From Chroicocephalus ridibundus (lineage: Eukaryota > Chordata > Aves > Charadriiformes > Laridae), in contig NC_086289.1 in the NCBI RefSeq assembly GCF_963924245.1, positions 16,041,835 through 16,105,834 on the forward strand: DNA of 64,000 nt. The letters run 5' to 3'. Of the stretch, positions 13,801 through 28,800 are shown piece after piece. The notes beneath the pieces were generated by a model. It did no database searches, was not told the origin of the DNA, and was given only the letters and a program-made list of their open reading frames with translations. Within the stretch, counting starts at the first letter, position 1. Every line of letters starts with the position of its first letter. The position numbers and the translations under genes were made by a program.

Positions 13801-16800
13801 AGATATAAGTCCACTTTGTTAAACTGATACTCTCCTAAAACCAGGCTTTTTTTGAATGAGAATCAGACTGTCATTCTTCAAAACGTTTCAGAAATCTTTT
13901 TTCCCCTCCTTTTCTTTGATCCAGTTGATTGAAAGATCTAGGCTAAATCAAGTTGCTTAGGAATGGTATCTCTCTTGAACTCAGAGATTTGTTCAATAGA
14001 TGGATAATCAATTGGGTCTAATTAGGCTCTCCACTATTTTCTTTCTAAATTAAACATACTTACCATTCACTGTCTGCTTAGTGCTCACCCGGAGGGGAGG
14101 GGAGGGGAGGGAAAACTTACATACACTACCTTCAGAATATGTCAGTTAATTATTTGTAACACTACCTTCGCTGTAATTTTGTTTGATATTTTTGAAGGGT
14201 GATATTTAGACTCACCTGCTTGAGGATGTAGCCTTATCTCACGGAAGACAAGCTTCTCACAGTCAGGAGCAGTCAGGGTACACTAAATGATGTATTAGGG
14301 TATGCCTCATTCTAACAGAACTATGGTTCTTTGTGACCTTTATGCTTTTTACAGACTTGATTCTGAGTTTACTAAACTATGTGGTTCCAACAACTAGTTT
14401 AAATGACTCTAATCTGGGGAAGGGGGATTTGTGTAACAAACTACTGTGATATTGCAAAAAAGAAAAAAAAAAAAGAAAGAAAAAAAAGCCCACAAAACAG
14501 TGATCTCAAACGTTACAACCTCAGTAGTCTGCCCAAATATCCACATTAGTGAAGGAGCTTGTTAATGTTCAGGGAAGAAGTAAAACACTGGTAGCCTGAT
14601 CTAATTCGGGCTCTGCATCATATCTATCTGTAATACTGTCAGGGTCGAACACTCAATGAATGGGTGTTTCCTTTTTAAATATTACAGTTGCCAGTAGCAG
14701 GAATTAATCTAAGTCCTGCTTTTCTGTTGTTGTTTTTATTTAATCTATTTTGATAGTGGTTTAGCACATGCTAGAATAAGCATTTAAACACCGTAAAAGC
14801 ACTCCGTAAACCACAAATCCAATTTTTTTTCAATATGATGATATCGTTATCATTATATGGAGATCCAGGATAAGTTTTGTACGGAACTTTTATCTTTGAT
14901 ACTTTCTGCGGGAGTGGTCAGTAACTAGGTGGAGCTTACTGGATTTACCACAATGTGACCAAATCAGAATTGCTGGTTCTTCAGGTAGAAGCAATTTGGT
15001 CTTAATCTGTGCAAAAGGTAGATGGAATTACCATTTTTTTTTCCTCATTTGCACAACCAAAAGAAGCGTTGGAGTTTTTGTGTGAGAGCATTAAGTGATG
15101 TCAGTGATTGAAAGTGGTTTCTCAAAGTTTATGGGAGGGTGGCCGTAGATAGCCCCAGGGATGCTGAATGACTTCTGGAACAGTTGATCCTGTTAGCCTC
15201 TCCCCCTCCCCAGCAACTTCGTATTTTCAAAGGTTAGGCACACCATTGCTGTCGTTTTAAATATGCACTGCTCATTCTTGAAACGGACTGGGCATTTGGC
15301 CCCGAGTATACTTTGTTTTTGTTTACTTAATATATTTTAGTACTCAAAATCCTGGTTCCTCGTAGCTCTCTAGTTGTCATCTTGGCATTTGAAGCAGTTT
15401 AAGCTCAGTAGCAGTATACAAACTCTGCAATACGTTCCAGTTTAGCTGGTGATTGCAATAAAGGCGCAGTTAAACGTGTGATTTCATCTGCTGTTGGAGG
15501 TTATGGTAGAAAGTTTGCTGCAAGTTAAAAAAAAAAAAGTAACACAGTTTTACTGTTCAGAGAGGTTTAACCTTTTGCAGTTGTCTTTATTTAAGCAACA
15601 TGAGTTGAGTTTTATAAAACTTGTCACTGTAGTGTATGTGGAGTGCTCATTTTACTAACCTAAATATTTTGTATGTGTATGTTTAAGTGGGTGACAATCG
15701 TGCAGCAGAAGAATGGTGTGCCTACCCTTTAATGCTGCAGTTTTAAAAGAGAATTTGTCTTGTCATTTCAGACTGTAGGCTAAGAATTGTAAATAGATAG
15801 TGAGAAGTTGAGTACTCTTTATTTGCTTTGGTTAGAAAGTGGATTTTTAAAAAAGAAAACCAACAACAAACCAAACGCGTAACTTTCTCAGTTTTAAATG
15901 TCCTGAGACCTGAAGATTGTAATACTCATCTCTGCAAAGCTTTTAAACACAACACTTGATCTGTGATAACTTAATATTCAGGTAATCTTTCCTTTTCAAG
16001 AAGCTTTTGAACAACCATATTTCCTCCAAAGGTCTCTGTTTAAAAAGGAAAAAAAAGAAAAAAGTGTAGATTATTTTTTAAGCACTAATTGCATTACTTT
16101 GGTAACTGCAATATAAAATAGCCATTATTGTTTTGTGAAGCATGGTTGAGATTAGTTAGTGGTCCCTTTTTAAAATTTCATGAGCCTCTCAAAAAAATAA
16201 AAACAAATTTAAAAAAAAGCTGCTGAATATTCAAAAGATATATATTTTACCTTATTGTAGGTTTTGTAAATTTAGTCTGTAATATTCAGGTGCACCTTTT
16301 AATGTTAACTTTTTGTTTCAAAGTCCCATCTAATGTATTTTCTCTGAGGTGATTCATCACGTAAGACTAGTATCACTCAAAGTGCTGCAGTGATCACTAA
16401 TGTTTTGTTTCATTTCTCACTACGTATTTTTTACAGGCGCTTTCAGTGTAGCTAACTAGTAGTATTTGGGATCATTTTAAATATATGATTGGGATTAATG
16501 TTTGTCCATTAGCATGCTTAATTTTCTGCTGACCAGCAGTTTGCATGGCCAAAATCCCTGGTTGACCATATTTTGGTGTGGGAAGGTGTGGTTCACTGCT
16601 GTCTTTGTAACAAAAGCCTCGTTTCTCATGTTATTTCTGGTAAGTGGATGCTTATGTTACTTGGATCACTTGGACAGGAGAGAAGGTTTAAAATCTTTCT
16701 CCTGCTGCTCTTTTGAGATCGCATTAACGTGTAACATAGACAAACTGCAACCCTGTAAAAATCGAGACGTCGTTAGGAGGAGGCCTTTCGGGTATTTTTC

Positions 16801-19800
16801 GTCACTAGTTTTCTCTTATTCCCGAGAATGTCCATCTGATGTAGTTATTGGACTTAACAGTATTGTTGTGTACTACGTTGATGTAGCTGAAAAAGCCTGA
16901 CAGCAAGAAACTGTGAATAATATTTGTGGCAGTCTCTGAAAACTAGTTTTTCAGTCCAAGTATCATGAAGGAGAATCCCTCTCCCCTACCCCATCCTAGA
17001 AAGGTAATTTTATATTTTGTGTGTATAAACTTTTAAGAATCAAGTTTCATATTGTACTGAAGTTTAGGTGTCGCTTGGTAAATCTTTGCTGCAGCATATA
17101 ATTGAAGATGAGTAAGGCTTAGTGTGGTAGGGGTCCTGGTGTGGAGTTAATTATCGTACAGTTCTGGTGAGAAAGCCCAACATGTATGAAATGTGTCCTT
17201 TTTTTTTTTTATTTATTTGGACTTGTAAGATGTAAAAGTGCTTTTTTAGAACTCTGACCTATTACAAACTATTACCTCACTTTCAGCCAGCTGGATCCTC
17301 ATTCCACAGTGTTGTAGGCATTATTGTGGCCGTAATGCTTGAGTACAGCTATAGAGTTGAACGTTTCCAGTCAGATGTTGTAGGAACACGTATCTGGACT
17401 CGTTTTTAATTCTGTCAAAAGATTTTTGTTTTCCAGTCATTCCCTGACTTTTTTGTTAAAGGCTCAAGACAGTTTCCTTTAGAATTCCTCTACTTCTCTT
17501 TTATTTTTTTCCCTGTTGTGCAGAAGTTACTGCATATGCAGTACAGGTATGCCTTTGCTTTCTTCTTGTTGCAGAACTCATAATTCGACGCTTGCATTAC
17601 CCACCCTATCGCTAGACCTGAAGTCGAACTCATGGCAATTGGAAAACAAATGAGTTTTAACAAACGCAGGTGTACAGGTAGGATAGTGCCTCCAGTAAAG
17701 GAACACATTCAGCCTCTGTGTTCTCAAGCAACTCCTATGCCACCTTTTTTGTAGAGCTTTCCAGTGCTCAAGGATATTCCTAAGCATGGGAGGCAACCGC
17801 ACACGTGTTTAGACCGGTTGAGAGCAGACAAGGAATAGTCTGTGCTTTGTCTTGTGGCAGGCCGACATATGAGTCTAAATATTTCTTTCATGAGAACCTG
17901 AGAGTACATTGCCTTCTCCCTGGAAATTCACAGGAACTGGCAAAGTGATTCAGGGGCTTTAGGGTTGAGTAAGCTTTGTATAGATTAGAACAACTTTCTA
18001 GTTCTGATTGAATTGCTTTTTGTATCATCTGCAACAATTGTTATACAGGCAAAACTGGAATTATCATGTGTTTCTTTCCAGTTTACTTTGAAGTAATGCT
18101 CTTAAGATGTCCTTGAGTCTTAGGAGAAGAACACAGTGTCCAGGGAGTGAAGGGAACACTGTGCCATTCCCTCTTTTCTCAAAAACAGTGTGGCTACATC
18201 TCTAATGTAAAGAGCTTGCTCTTCAGTGAAGACAAAATTTTAACTCTTTGGTGTAAGAATGCATACGCATGTTGTAGTCCAAACTCTTACGAAGGCAAAC
18301 TTATTAACCTGTACTGAAAGCTTTGTCACAATATTTTAAATATCTTAAATTCTCTGCCAAGTGTTAGAGGTAGAATGGGAAGGGTTGTTTCCCTCATTCT
18401 GATCATAAGGATCAGAAACGTCTAGGTTTTCCCCACAAACGTTTCAGAAACTAAAGGTAATTTCAGTCTAGGTCAATGTTGCTTTTTCTTGGCATCAGTA
18501 AATGTTGTTGACTAATACTGCTTTCAAAAGCTGTACCTAAAAAAATATTGAGACTAGTTTTGGTATTAAAAAGGTTTCCACTTGATCTCAAATTACATAA
18601 AAAAGCCCTCCGTAATTAGAACCTTCAGAAACCTGAAAATCTGCGCTGCTAGTTATATGCAGTTCTGTTGGATGTAGCAAATACAATAACCACTACAGTT
18701 ATTCATTTCTAATTAGCCAGTGCATAAACATGATGTACTGTGATGATCACTAAGCAGAGAGATATTGCGGACTCAAAATGCTCCGTAGATGCACTCCACG
18801 TGTACCAGAAAAAACTGTAAGTAGTTACAGCATTCCAGCATCTCCCTCTCTCCTGCTCTTGCTTTGACTGGGGCCAGGTCTCTATACCAGTATTAAAGCA
18901 GCAGTTTTGGACTTCATGTCCTACTGAATTAGGCCTATATTCAGGTATTGTCATGAAAACCTTCATATTAAGAGAGCTTTATTTAATCCTCACTCAAATC
19001 TCTTAGCCTGGTTGCAAAATCAATTTTCCTGGGCAAAGTACTAGGAGGAAGGATTATTATTATTTTTTTTTTTGGCCTGTCCAGGGCATTTCATTCACCT
19101 TCTTAAAAATAAACATCCCTTACCAAGTTGGTAAGTATAATTTAAGAAGGACTCAAGGTGATAACTCTACCTGACGGAGCAGGGATTAGGACACAAACTT
19201 CATTCTGACTGGAGCAGGAAAAGTTTAATGTCAGAAAACAATTTCTATAGTCATCACCTAGTACAGTCTAACTTAATGTTTTTTCCTACTCGGAAATTGT
19301 GAAGACACTACTACAGCTACTAATAACAGTTTATCAACTACTTGGTGCTACATTTCTCAAATATTTTTGCAGATAATATTTTTTATGCCTGCGTGAAAGC
19401 ATGTAAACTTTACTGTCACTATAAAAAGCACTTGTCTGACCTATTCTAAAGTACCAGAAAAGGGACAAATAACTGCAGCACTTTTTCTGTTACAATGCCA
19501 GAGTCTTAATTAAATCTGGTCTTCAGGTTATGAGATATTTTAAACGTACAATCTAGGATCATTAACAGCTTTCAGGTCAGATTACAAGTTCTCTTGGGAT
19601 ACTAATCTGTCTTTTAAAGACTAGTACAGCAAAATATTCTGAAGTTCAGGCAGGGGATGTATATATACATGCCTGATATTTTTAACTAATCATTTCAATA
19701 GGCCATTTCAGGGCTTGACATTCGGAATCTGGGATGATGGGTAGGGAAAGGGAAGTTTCCCAAACTGAAAAATCATTTTTGGACCATTGCTTAATGTTCA

Positions 19801-22800
19801 GTTTGAAAACTATATCACAAGAAAAATGGGTAGGGATTCTTTCTCCCTTATGCCTTCAGGGAATGAGTAGTATTTAGAATCTCTGGCTGAAATTCAAGCC
19901 TTTTTACCATGTAAATTTTTAATATAAACTCATTGACATGCTTTTTACATCTGAGGACTGAAAATGGATCTTAATGTTTAAGTTGTGGAATGGTATATTT
20001 CTTAAATGAAGGGGGAACATTTAAAAAAAAATAGATTAGAATACCAGCATTAGTGAGCTTAAGGAATTTTAGTATGTAATAGCAAAGTATAGCAAAGTAT
20101 TTGATTAAAAAAATAATCTTGAATTGCTAGTCTGTAACTAGGTGCATTCTAATTTAGCAGGTGAATATTCTTTACTTATCGATATATGATGGGCTTTTTG
20201 CAAATAGAAACCTTTATCTGAGTCCCACGTGTTGCTTGTACTGATGGGATGTATGCTTACAGCAGCTTACTGCTGCTTTAAAATGTATAAAATATGTTTT
20301 GAGTGTTTGCTCATAACTCTTTCTAACCTCCACTTGTTAAATTGTCAGACATTGGTATTTTATCAGTCCGCAATGTAAGTTTAAACTAATGTTCTTAGGA
20401 ATCCAACTTGTACACACACTGTTTAAAAACCCTCAGGGACAGTTTACACACTATCCTCACTCAATTCAGGTACTTGTACTCTCTTCTTAAACCTAGCAGT
20501 GACTTGTATTTTGTTTTGCTTTTCTTTTGACGTGCTGATAGCACATCCTCGATGAATGTCAACTTAAAACTCAGTTCAGGTATCCAGGTATAACTCAGCC
20601 AAACGGATTTTAAAGCTGCATATTTACTCTCCAGCACACAGTGCCTCAGACACTTATAGTGGCATTCTGTATATTCAGTTATTACTACTGAGCAGATCGC
20701 GTGGGGGTTCCTGGTATGTATTGTAAGAAATTCCTATGTATATTATATAATATGTATTATATTATATACATATATAGTATATATGTTATCTTAAACTTAT
20801 ATATTTTAAAATGCCACTACTAGCCAGCGCAGCTAAAAATGAAATACATTCCCAACTGCTTCTGCGAACCGCGGAGGCAGCTTCTTAACGTGGCTCTTGC
20901 TTCTCTCTCACCATAACTACTTCTAACCTCAAGCACGGGCCCTTGGCTGTCTGACCTCTACACTCTAGTTATGCAATGTCCTTAGAGAATTCTGTGCACT
21001 GGCCACTGTGATGGAAACCAATGGGCCGGGAGTGCTTTGAGTTTATTAGTAATTGTTCTGCCAAAGTTGGTGTTTGTATGACAAGCGTGTAAACCTGTCA
21101 GATAATCAGCAGAGGTCCGAGTCGGTGAGGGCGGACAGAATCGCTTCCGCCTAATTGGTAGGACCAGACCCCTCAGCAGGTGTCTCCTCTCTTAATGCCG
21201 AGCGCTAATTTGGAATGTGTTGGCACTTAACATCTGTAATGACGGGCCTCCGTGCTGCGCTCACGAGGAGGCCAAACTCTAAAGTAAAAAAAAAAAAAAA
21301 AAAAAAAGCGCTGTTCCGCTCTCGCAGTGATCTGTTGGCAGTCGCGAGTCAGCAACACCTCTGCTTTATTATTTGACACTTTACATCTAAAAAGTCTTCT
21401 CTTTCTATTTATGTAACCCATAGTCTTTGAAGAGTATGGAAAATGGCATTTCTCTCTGACCTCTAGAAGTTCAAGTGTCATGGGAAAAAAAAAAAAAAAA
21501 AACAGGAACCCCCCCCTTTACTCTTATGGACCTCATTTCAATATACTGTTTACAGTTTGACGGAATTGTATAATTTAATATTTCTCTTGTACTGTAGTTT
21601 ATATTTATTTACAGATTTTTTTTGTACTGTGTGATTTGAATTTTTTGTTCCTTGCTATGATCAATGTTTTATGTAGTAGAGCACTTATGATCACAAATTA
21701 AGGTTTTTGGTTTGATTGCACTACATTAATTTTTTTAATGCAGTTCTGATTTTTTGACTGGACTAAATAAGCTGTGTCTTAATGTATGTGATAAGTACTT
21801 TTAAATTTTTATTTCATGTGGTCCATTTATTTTTTGCATTGTATGTCAAAGCGCTAATTCTCTTGTTGTGCATGTGTAAGATTTAATGGCTCCATTGTAT
21901 TATTTGACCATGTCATTTTGGAAACACATTCCCAGCTGTAACGTTGTGTATGGTAGTTTTCACTGGATGCTAGACTTTTCAAAACCACTATTCTTCTAAT
22001 AAATTTTGTTGTGAAAAACTTTAAGGGGTTCCAATTCTGTTGTTTTTAGTGTGTTTTCTAAATGGCCGTGCTAATCACCTGAGGTTATGAAATGCAAGAT
22101 ATCACAAATGGAGAGAAGCAGGGGAGGAAGTGAAAATAGAAGGTAAAGCGAATTCTGGCCGAAGGATTGAGCTTTGGAGTCTCCGTCCTCGTTTGTTTCT
22201 TGTCCTAAATAGGGTTGGCGATAAAGTGGCTTTAGCGGCTGGGTCGGGAATGCACGTGAAAGCTGAAACGCCATCTCGTAGCAGCCCGGTCTCATGAACT
22301 CCCCTGCTCTAATTTGCTCTTCCCTGCTGGCCACCTTAATTTCTTTCATGGTAAATAATTTATCTGGTGAAGAACGAACAGTCTCTCAGGAACAAAAAAA
22401 AAAAAACCCGAAGTGGTGCAGGCTTGTTCACTGAGCACTTAGTAATGAGCCAGGGTACGAATGGTGGTAATAAAAGCTGAGCTGGGAACGCCGGCCGCTG
22501 CCTTGTGCGGTTGGGTCTGGCCGGGGTGCGCACTGGGGCACGTTCCTCTCCGAGCAGCCGGGCTGTCTCCCAGAGGAGACGGCACTGGGCTTGCTTAGCT
22601 GCTGCCTTGCACCAGCAGGCACTGGTGCTGCTTGCGGGGGCAGGTCCCCAGCTCCCATTTAACCTACGGGAAGCTCCGTGGACTGTCCTTCTGCACAGGG
22701 GCAGGAGGCAAATCCAGCCGTGACGCCGTGCCTCAGCCGGCCCTTCTTTGAGACCCGTGTTTACTTTCCCGTGGCCGTACTTTGGGTTGAACTACTTCTG

Positions 22801-25800
22801 ATGTTTATGCATTATTGATACCGAAATGCTGAATGCTAAAAAGTAGGTTACAGTAAGTGGTGTGTAATGGAACCCACGTGAGTTTAGGCATTTCTGCTAA
22901 CCTTTTGTGTTCAGTCCAGGGATGATTTTGAGAGTGAAGCATAGGGATTTCCTAGCTTTAGGAAAACTTACAGTGCTGCACACTGCCTAGCCCAGCTGTC
23001 TTTTCTCCTGAGAAGTTGCCTTTATCAGCTTGTGCCATTGAAAAGTAGGTAATTTAGGGTTTGTGTTTACTAACATGATTTTTCAGTGCCTTTTTTTTTT
23101 TTTTTTTTTTTAAGATCCTTGAATAACTGTTAAATAGCAAGCTAACTATCGTATTCCTTGTATACTAATACTGGCATTAAAAACAAAAAGCAAAATGGTA
23201 AGGTAGCTGGGTGTTGTCATCGGTTTAGCTTTACTGGGCAAATCTCTTTTAAATAAAAAAAACTTGGTTTGACTAGAGACTACATCTTACACTTACTCGG
23301 GAATAGGGAGTCTTTATGTGTAAATAGTTTGAAAGTCTTGTGCTGTAAACTAGCATTTACCGTATTTTTTTCTGTATGTCTGAATACATCTGTCAAATCT
23401 ATGAAAATAGCCTTTGAAAGGGATGAACTATATTCCCATCTGCCATTCTTTAGGATGTATTACACTCTGCAAGCTTTTCCCAGAACGTTTTTAATCGACA
23501 CTTTTTAGTCCTGTGATTATCAAAAAAAACAAGTTTTTTTCAGGTTTTCCTGGAGGACTTGCTGATGGTTAAGCTGAAGCTTTTCAGACTTAAAGGAACA
23601 CAGTCTCAAATTCTTCTTTTAAAGCTGTTTTCTGGAATACAAATGCGTATCATGACAAAGAGTGGCACCCAGGCCCAGAAGGAAGCATCCGTGCTGCTGT
23701 TGTAGAAAAGAAACCTAATTAGCTCTGTTAGGCAGCTTAAAAAGCTCGTTTGCCTCAGCTCCTTTCGACTCACGATGGGTTTTGAGCTGCTCCGTTTGTT
23801 ACTGGAAGAGGCAGCTGCCTCTTCGGAACCTGCAGGAGAGTATCTGGTCACCTTCTCAAGTAACAGGTCCTTCAGGTACACCTGGGTCACTTTCTGCAAT
23901 CCAGAGACTCTGGCAGATGTGAAATGAGAGGCTCTGCTGGTGGCTCCTGGGTGAAAATGTGTGCTCCTGCGGAGGGAAAAGCAGAAAGCTTCAGGTCACT
24001 GCCTGCAAGCGTTGGGATTAATATTAGCTGATGAGGACCTACCTGAAACTAGACAACCCCCTGACCTCAGCGGGAAGGATGGGAAGCACTCTTGTGTTGG
24101 AAATCAACCGAAGTGTTGTCGACGCAGCTGATTTAATTCAGGAAATTCCCGAGCATCACAATTTCATCTTCTCGTGCGACCAAACCCGAGCCCTGGCGTC
24201 GTGGCCGCCCGGAGTCAAACAGCAGCCGGGCAGAGCTTGCTCTGGTGTCCTCGGTGAGGCAGGCGGATCGCCAGGGAGCCTGCTGAGCTCTCCCATTTCC
24301 TAGAGGCCTGGTAAAAGTGGGTCCGGGAGAAGGGGGAGGATTTAAAACCCTCTTCAGCGAGATACTAATTTCAAATCGCTAATTTCTTAATCTGCGAGCT
24401 GCTGCGCGTGCTCTGGCAGATGCCCAGCCCTGGGTACTCGCTGAGCTGTGGTTTTAACCCGACGCGAGTGGCAGGTTCTTGGACCTGTTAAGGAATGTGA
24501 GTCCTGTACGCAGGAACAGAGGTACAGACCAAAAGCAATTTCAAAAACAGAGCTTGAAGTGTTAGGGGCAAATCCAGGAATATGGAGTTTGATACCGTGA
24601 AGATGGCAAAGAGATTAAAATAAAAGTTGATCTTTTTAATACGGTTATTCTCAAGATGCTTTAATAGATGTTACAATGCTGGAAGGATCCCAAATAACAC
24701 CTTTTGTGGGAGCACTGTTTCCCCCGATCTAGTTCCTTTGATGCAGCCTCTGCGACTTAAAATCCGACATGTTCTCAGTTGTTAAGTAGGAAAGTTCGGA
24801 AGAAATCTGACTGACTTCACACTTGTGAATTATGAATTAATTAAGTTCCTTCTTGCCCGCCTCCCTAAAGACCCCAGACAACACAATCTTTTAAAGCTCT
24901 CGTGAAGAGGGAACACAAGACAATTGCATCTTGTATTTACAGGTCACTTTTAAAGTGTCAGAATTTACAGGTTGTGTTTGAAAGAAAACTTCTAAAGTCT
25001 TCTCTTGCCGCCGCCGCCGCCTCCTCTGCAGGTGTCGTGCGGCTCTGCAGGAGGTTTACTGAGTACATGCTCGACTAAAAGGCATTTTTTTCTATGAGAT
25101 GGCTACAGCTCAAATCTCCAGGAACTGTTTTAAAGCTCAGCTAAAATTAGGAGTGCTTAAGGTACATTTCGGAGCATAGACATACAAGCGCTGCTGCCTA
25201 AAAACACAAAGGTTGCCTGTATGGAACAACAGCCGCACCCCCCCGAGGGACCCGCCAGAGCCTCGGGCTGTGACCTACCGAGCGCCCACGGTCCCGCCGT
25301 GGAGGACAGGGCAGAGGCTTCAGCCTGGATCCAGCGACACGCGTCTCCCGGCCCCTGCGGCGGCTCCTGCCTCATCTCCCTGCCTGCGGTCACCTGGGCT
25401 AGCTCGGTCACGACTTGCGTGCCCGCCTTGGCTGGACTCCTGCCTCCGGGTGCGGATCAGCCCGCCTCGTGCTGACGGGAGGAGTGGTTTGTCTGGACGG
25501 GGTTATCAGCAAACCGTCTGTAAGAATCCTGGTGCTAAATAGGCTGTTTTGTTGCACCTGCGAAGGTGGGGGTTTTTGCTGACGTGCACCGAGATCCCAT
25601 CATCACGTGTCCCGGATCCCTCCTGCCCAGCTAATAAAGCCTAGGGCTTGCTTAACTCGTTTGGGAATGACATTCCTAGCTTTGAAAGGGGCTTTTATGG
25701 TTTCCTTTCTCAAAGCCGAGCCTTTTGACTCTGCTTTTCTCCTCACTGAGCTTTAGAAGGAAGGCTCTGACACTGATTGTTGGGAGTTCCTCTGGCTCTG

Positions 25801-28800
25801 CAGGGGGAAAACCGACACTGGGGAAAGCCGAAAAGCTTCCCCGCGCGTGGGAGGTGGTTTTCCTACACACAACTGCTAGGTGTGCAGGGACCCGTGCTCT
25901 CAGCTAAACCTGAGGTGCTTCCTTGGAGACTCCAGTAGTTTCCGACGCGTGTCCCCTTTTAGGTGAAGGTGGTGGTGTATTTTTTCCCCCCTGGTTTCAG
26001 ACGTGCTGTGGTCACCCGTGGTATCTTCCTCAGATTCCTGTCAGGTCTTTAAAGCAAGCAGCTGTGTTTGAGGGGTTAGCGGTGGTTTAAGAAAATTTGA
26101 CTTTGAAAGACTAAAAAAAAAGGTACTGTAGGATTCTGGGTTTGCGTGAGAAGCTTTCATAACAAAGGTACTCTGTTTGTAGAGAAATACAAGTTTTCTT
26201 CTGATTTCTAGCCGTCAGACAGCCTGAGATGTGAACGCTGAACCCGCTTGCTCTGTACCTGAAGTGCATTTGCTAAAATCAAAATTCTCGTTGGAGCATG
26301 GTGACAGCTGCCCAACGTCACTGCTCGCTGGAGGCTTGCACAGCTCTAATTCCATGAGCTTTTCTGCTGATGAGTTAAAAAACAAAGGAGATTTTTGCTC
26401 CTGTTTCATGACCTATGTTGGCTTTTCTCTTAACAGACACAAGCGTGTACGATAACGGCGGCTGCTCTTTCATTCTAGCCTTCTTGCCTATACCTGTCCT
26501 TACGTCGATGTGCCTTTACTTTTGTTAGAGCAAAAGTAAAGGCAATTGATAAAAAGCAAAAATAACATAACTCTGCATTCAAAAGAAATATGCCTTTTGG
26601 CTCCTTTTATGGTCTTATTATTAAATTAGGAATAATGATTAATAATAAAGCTTAAAATCTGTGTAACCTAGCACAAAGTGACAAACGTAGTGCCTTTCTG
26701 CTGGCAAAGAACACATTGATGAGGTTTGGGTTTTGCCTGTTTCGTCTGTGTTTTAATAGCTCCTGAGCGGAAAAAAAAAAAAAAGGACTTTCCTCGTGAG
26801 ATTAATAGGAATAGTGAGGCCACAGCAGGACAAGGGAATCTGGCACTCAGCCTCTTGTGGGTCAAAAATCCCCACGGCGTACGTGGTTTGGGCTCTTGGC
26901 TTCGCCATCTGAACACGCGAGGAGGGTTTTTCAGGGGTGGTTTTGCTGTGATTTCTGGGGATGGTCCCATCCTGGACTTCTCTGGTCGTGTAAAAACGAC
27001 AGCATCCCGTTAGCGCTGTGGTCTCGTTTCCACCGCGTGGTTAAGCGTGAGTTCATTTCTCTGAGCTTTCAGGGTTTACGTAGTGCACTTACTGTTAATA
27101 CGATAAAAACTGTCTGCGGTAGGGGAGATGCGCGAGTGCTTGATGGGCAGCATGTGCTAATGGGTCATCATCGCTTTGGTTTCCTCTGCGAAGGTTCGGG
27201 ACTCATTTTCCTGCTCATTTTCCTGCTGGTGGGAGCAGTGGGACCAGGGAGGTGCAGAAGTCAGAGGGAGGCAATCCGTGAAGGCATCTCGGGGCGGATC
27301 TGCCTGGCTCTGGTCCTCGCTCCTTCCTCGCTGAGGAGCGATGAGTCACTTCAGCTTTTTCCGAGGGATCTGTTCCTTCGCAGGCATAAGCTGCTGTTGA
27401 TAATTTATTTTTTTCCCCCTTTTATTTTTCTCTTTATGGCGAACCAGCAATTGGTGGGGTTTTGTCCCCGGTATAAAGAAACAAACAATACCTACCATTA
27501 TGCTGCAGGAAGGAAAATTGCACAGAGATAAAGTACATTTTAACTGCAGCATCCAATTATAAAGGGTGACCTACCAAAATCGAGGAAGCTTTAAATAGGG
27601 TAAATGACCCCAAAAGAAAACTGGCTGTATTAGTGGTGATGGCGTGTTACGTGCTAAGCAAGGTGTCGTTCCCTGCCTCGGTTTGCCGCGTAGCTGGACA
27701 AATATCGGATGCGTGGGGGAGATGGGACCTGTTTCAGTGGACATTCGCCGTGGTCAGACAAGGTTTATTTTTTAGTCTTCCTTTAGCATTGAGATGTAAA
27801 TAAAGGAGAAAAATAATTGCGGGCCGGGATACCAAGGTGAATTTTTGAGAGGAGAATAGACTCTCTTAAGTGGGGGAGGAAGGACAATAGTGTGCAATGA
27901 CAAGGGTTAAAAAAAGAAGAAAGAAAAAAAAAAAAAAGAGATGATGTGAGGGATGTGCAGAAATGGAAGGATGAGAGGTTTGCGCTGAAGGGGAGGGGTG
28001 TGCATTAGCGCAGAGGAAACCTCTCCCCACTGGCATGCACAGAGACGTTTCCTGCCGTATGTTTTGGTTTCTTAATAGTTATCTGACTACAAAATTAACC
28101 TACATCGTTTAATGGTAGTTGAATGGCAGTTAAATTAACCCACTTTCAAAATAGAGCTTCCCCAGCCCGTCAGCACCGAGGCAGCCTCGTCCCCAGGCAT
28201 CGGGGGCTGCAATCCACTTCCCTGCCTTAACCTATTTCCCAAAGTGCTGCATCAGAGACAGGGCTTGCTGCTCAGCCCCGGCGCTTGACGGAGAATACGG
28301 ACACGTATCAAACCGCTAATTCATATTTCACTAGGCGTTTTCGTGCGAGGAAGGTGTAGCATCGGCACGTGGGGAGCACTGCCGTTAGGAGCCGGGATGC
28401 TGTTTCTATTAACGGCGTGGCCTTGATTATCTGAGGCCCAATTATCTGAGTCTCCAGGTTATTTGAAATGGGGTCATGTCCCCCAACGTCTGTTAATTAC
28501 ACCCAAGATACCCTTTGCTCTCCAAATGTCTTCCACCGGCCCCTCCCAAGCTTTGGCGACCGGGTTGTGCTGAGTGTGTTTAGCTCTAGCGAGCTCTCTG
28601 CATAGTTGCTGCGTTTGGTTTTTCGTGTCCATGTTGTAAAAAAAACCAAAACAAAACAAAACAACCAACATCCTGGATATTTGCGGACTATAAAATCCGT
28701 GAAGACTTCTAGAAGTAGTAGCGAGTGGCAGCGTGTAGCGATGCGCCTGCTGGGGCTGGGGCCAGCGATGTCTCCAGAGGGGCCATAGGTTTTCTTCCAC

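Larger units (their letters stand above)
13396..22025 (+). other. LCOR: LCOR short-isoform 3'UTR
   Basis: This AT-rich, gene-free stretch after the stop codon ends with a canonical AATAAA at 21998-22003 followed by a GT-rich segment. It contains several weaker internal AATAAA candidates (near 15457, 16196 and 19107), a T-rich tract at about 13618-13665, a G-run element at 14091-14111, two UGUANAUA Pumilio-type sites and an AT repeat. The largest open frame inside it is 132 codons (16502-16900) and shows no recognisable domain, so I treat it as chance. The composition changes sharply to GC-richer DNA just past its end. Confidence 0.8.

Noticed and set aside
16502..16900. 132-codon open frame in the short-isoform 3'UTR
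   Set aside because: It is Cys/Phe-rich with no family resemblance and lies in the middle of a long AT-rich 3'UTR.
26857..27531. 224-codon open frame in the LCOR intron
   Set aside because: There is no recognisable domain, splice context or codon pattern; its short hydrophobic repeat comes from a local duplication (CTCATTTTCCTG twice).
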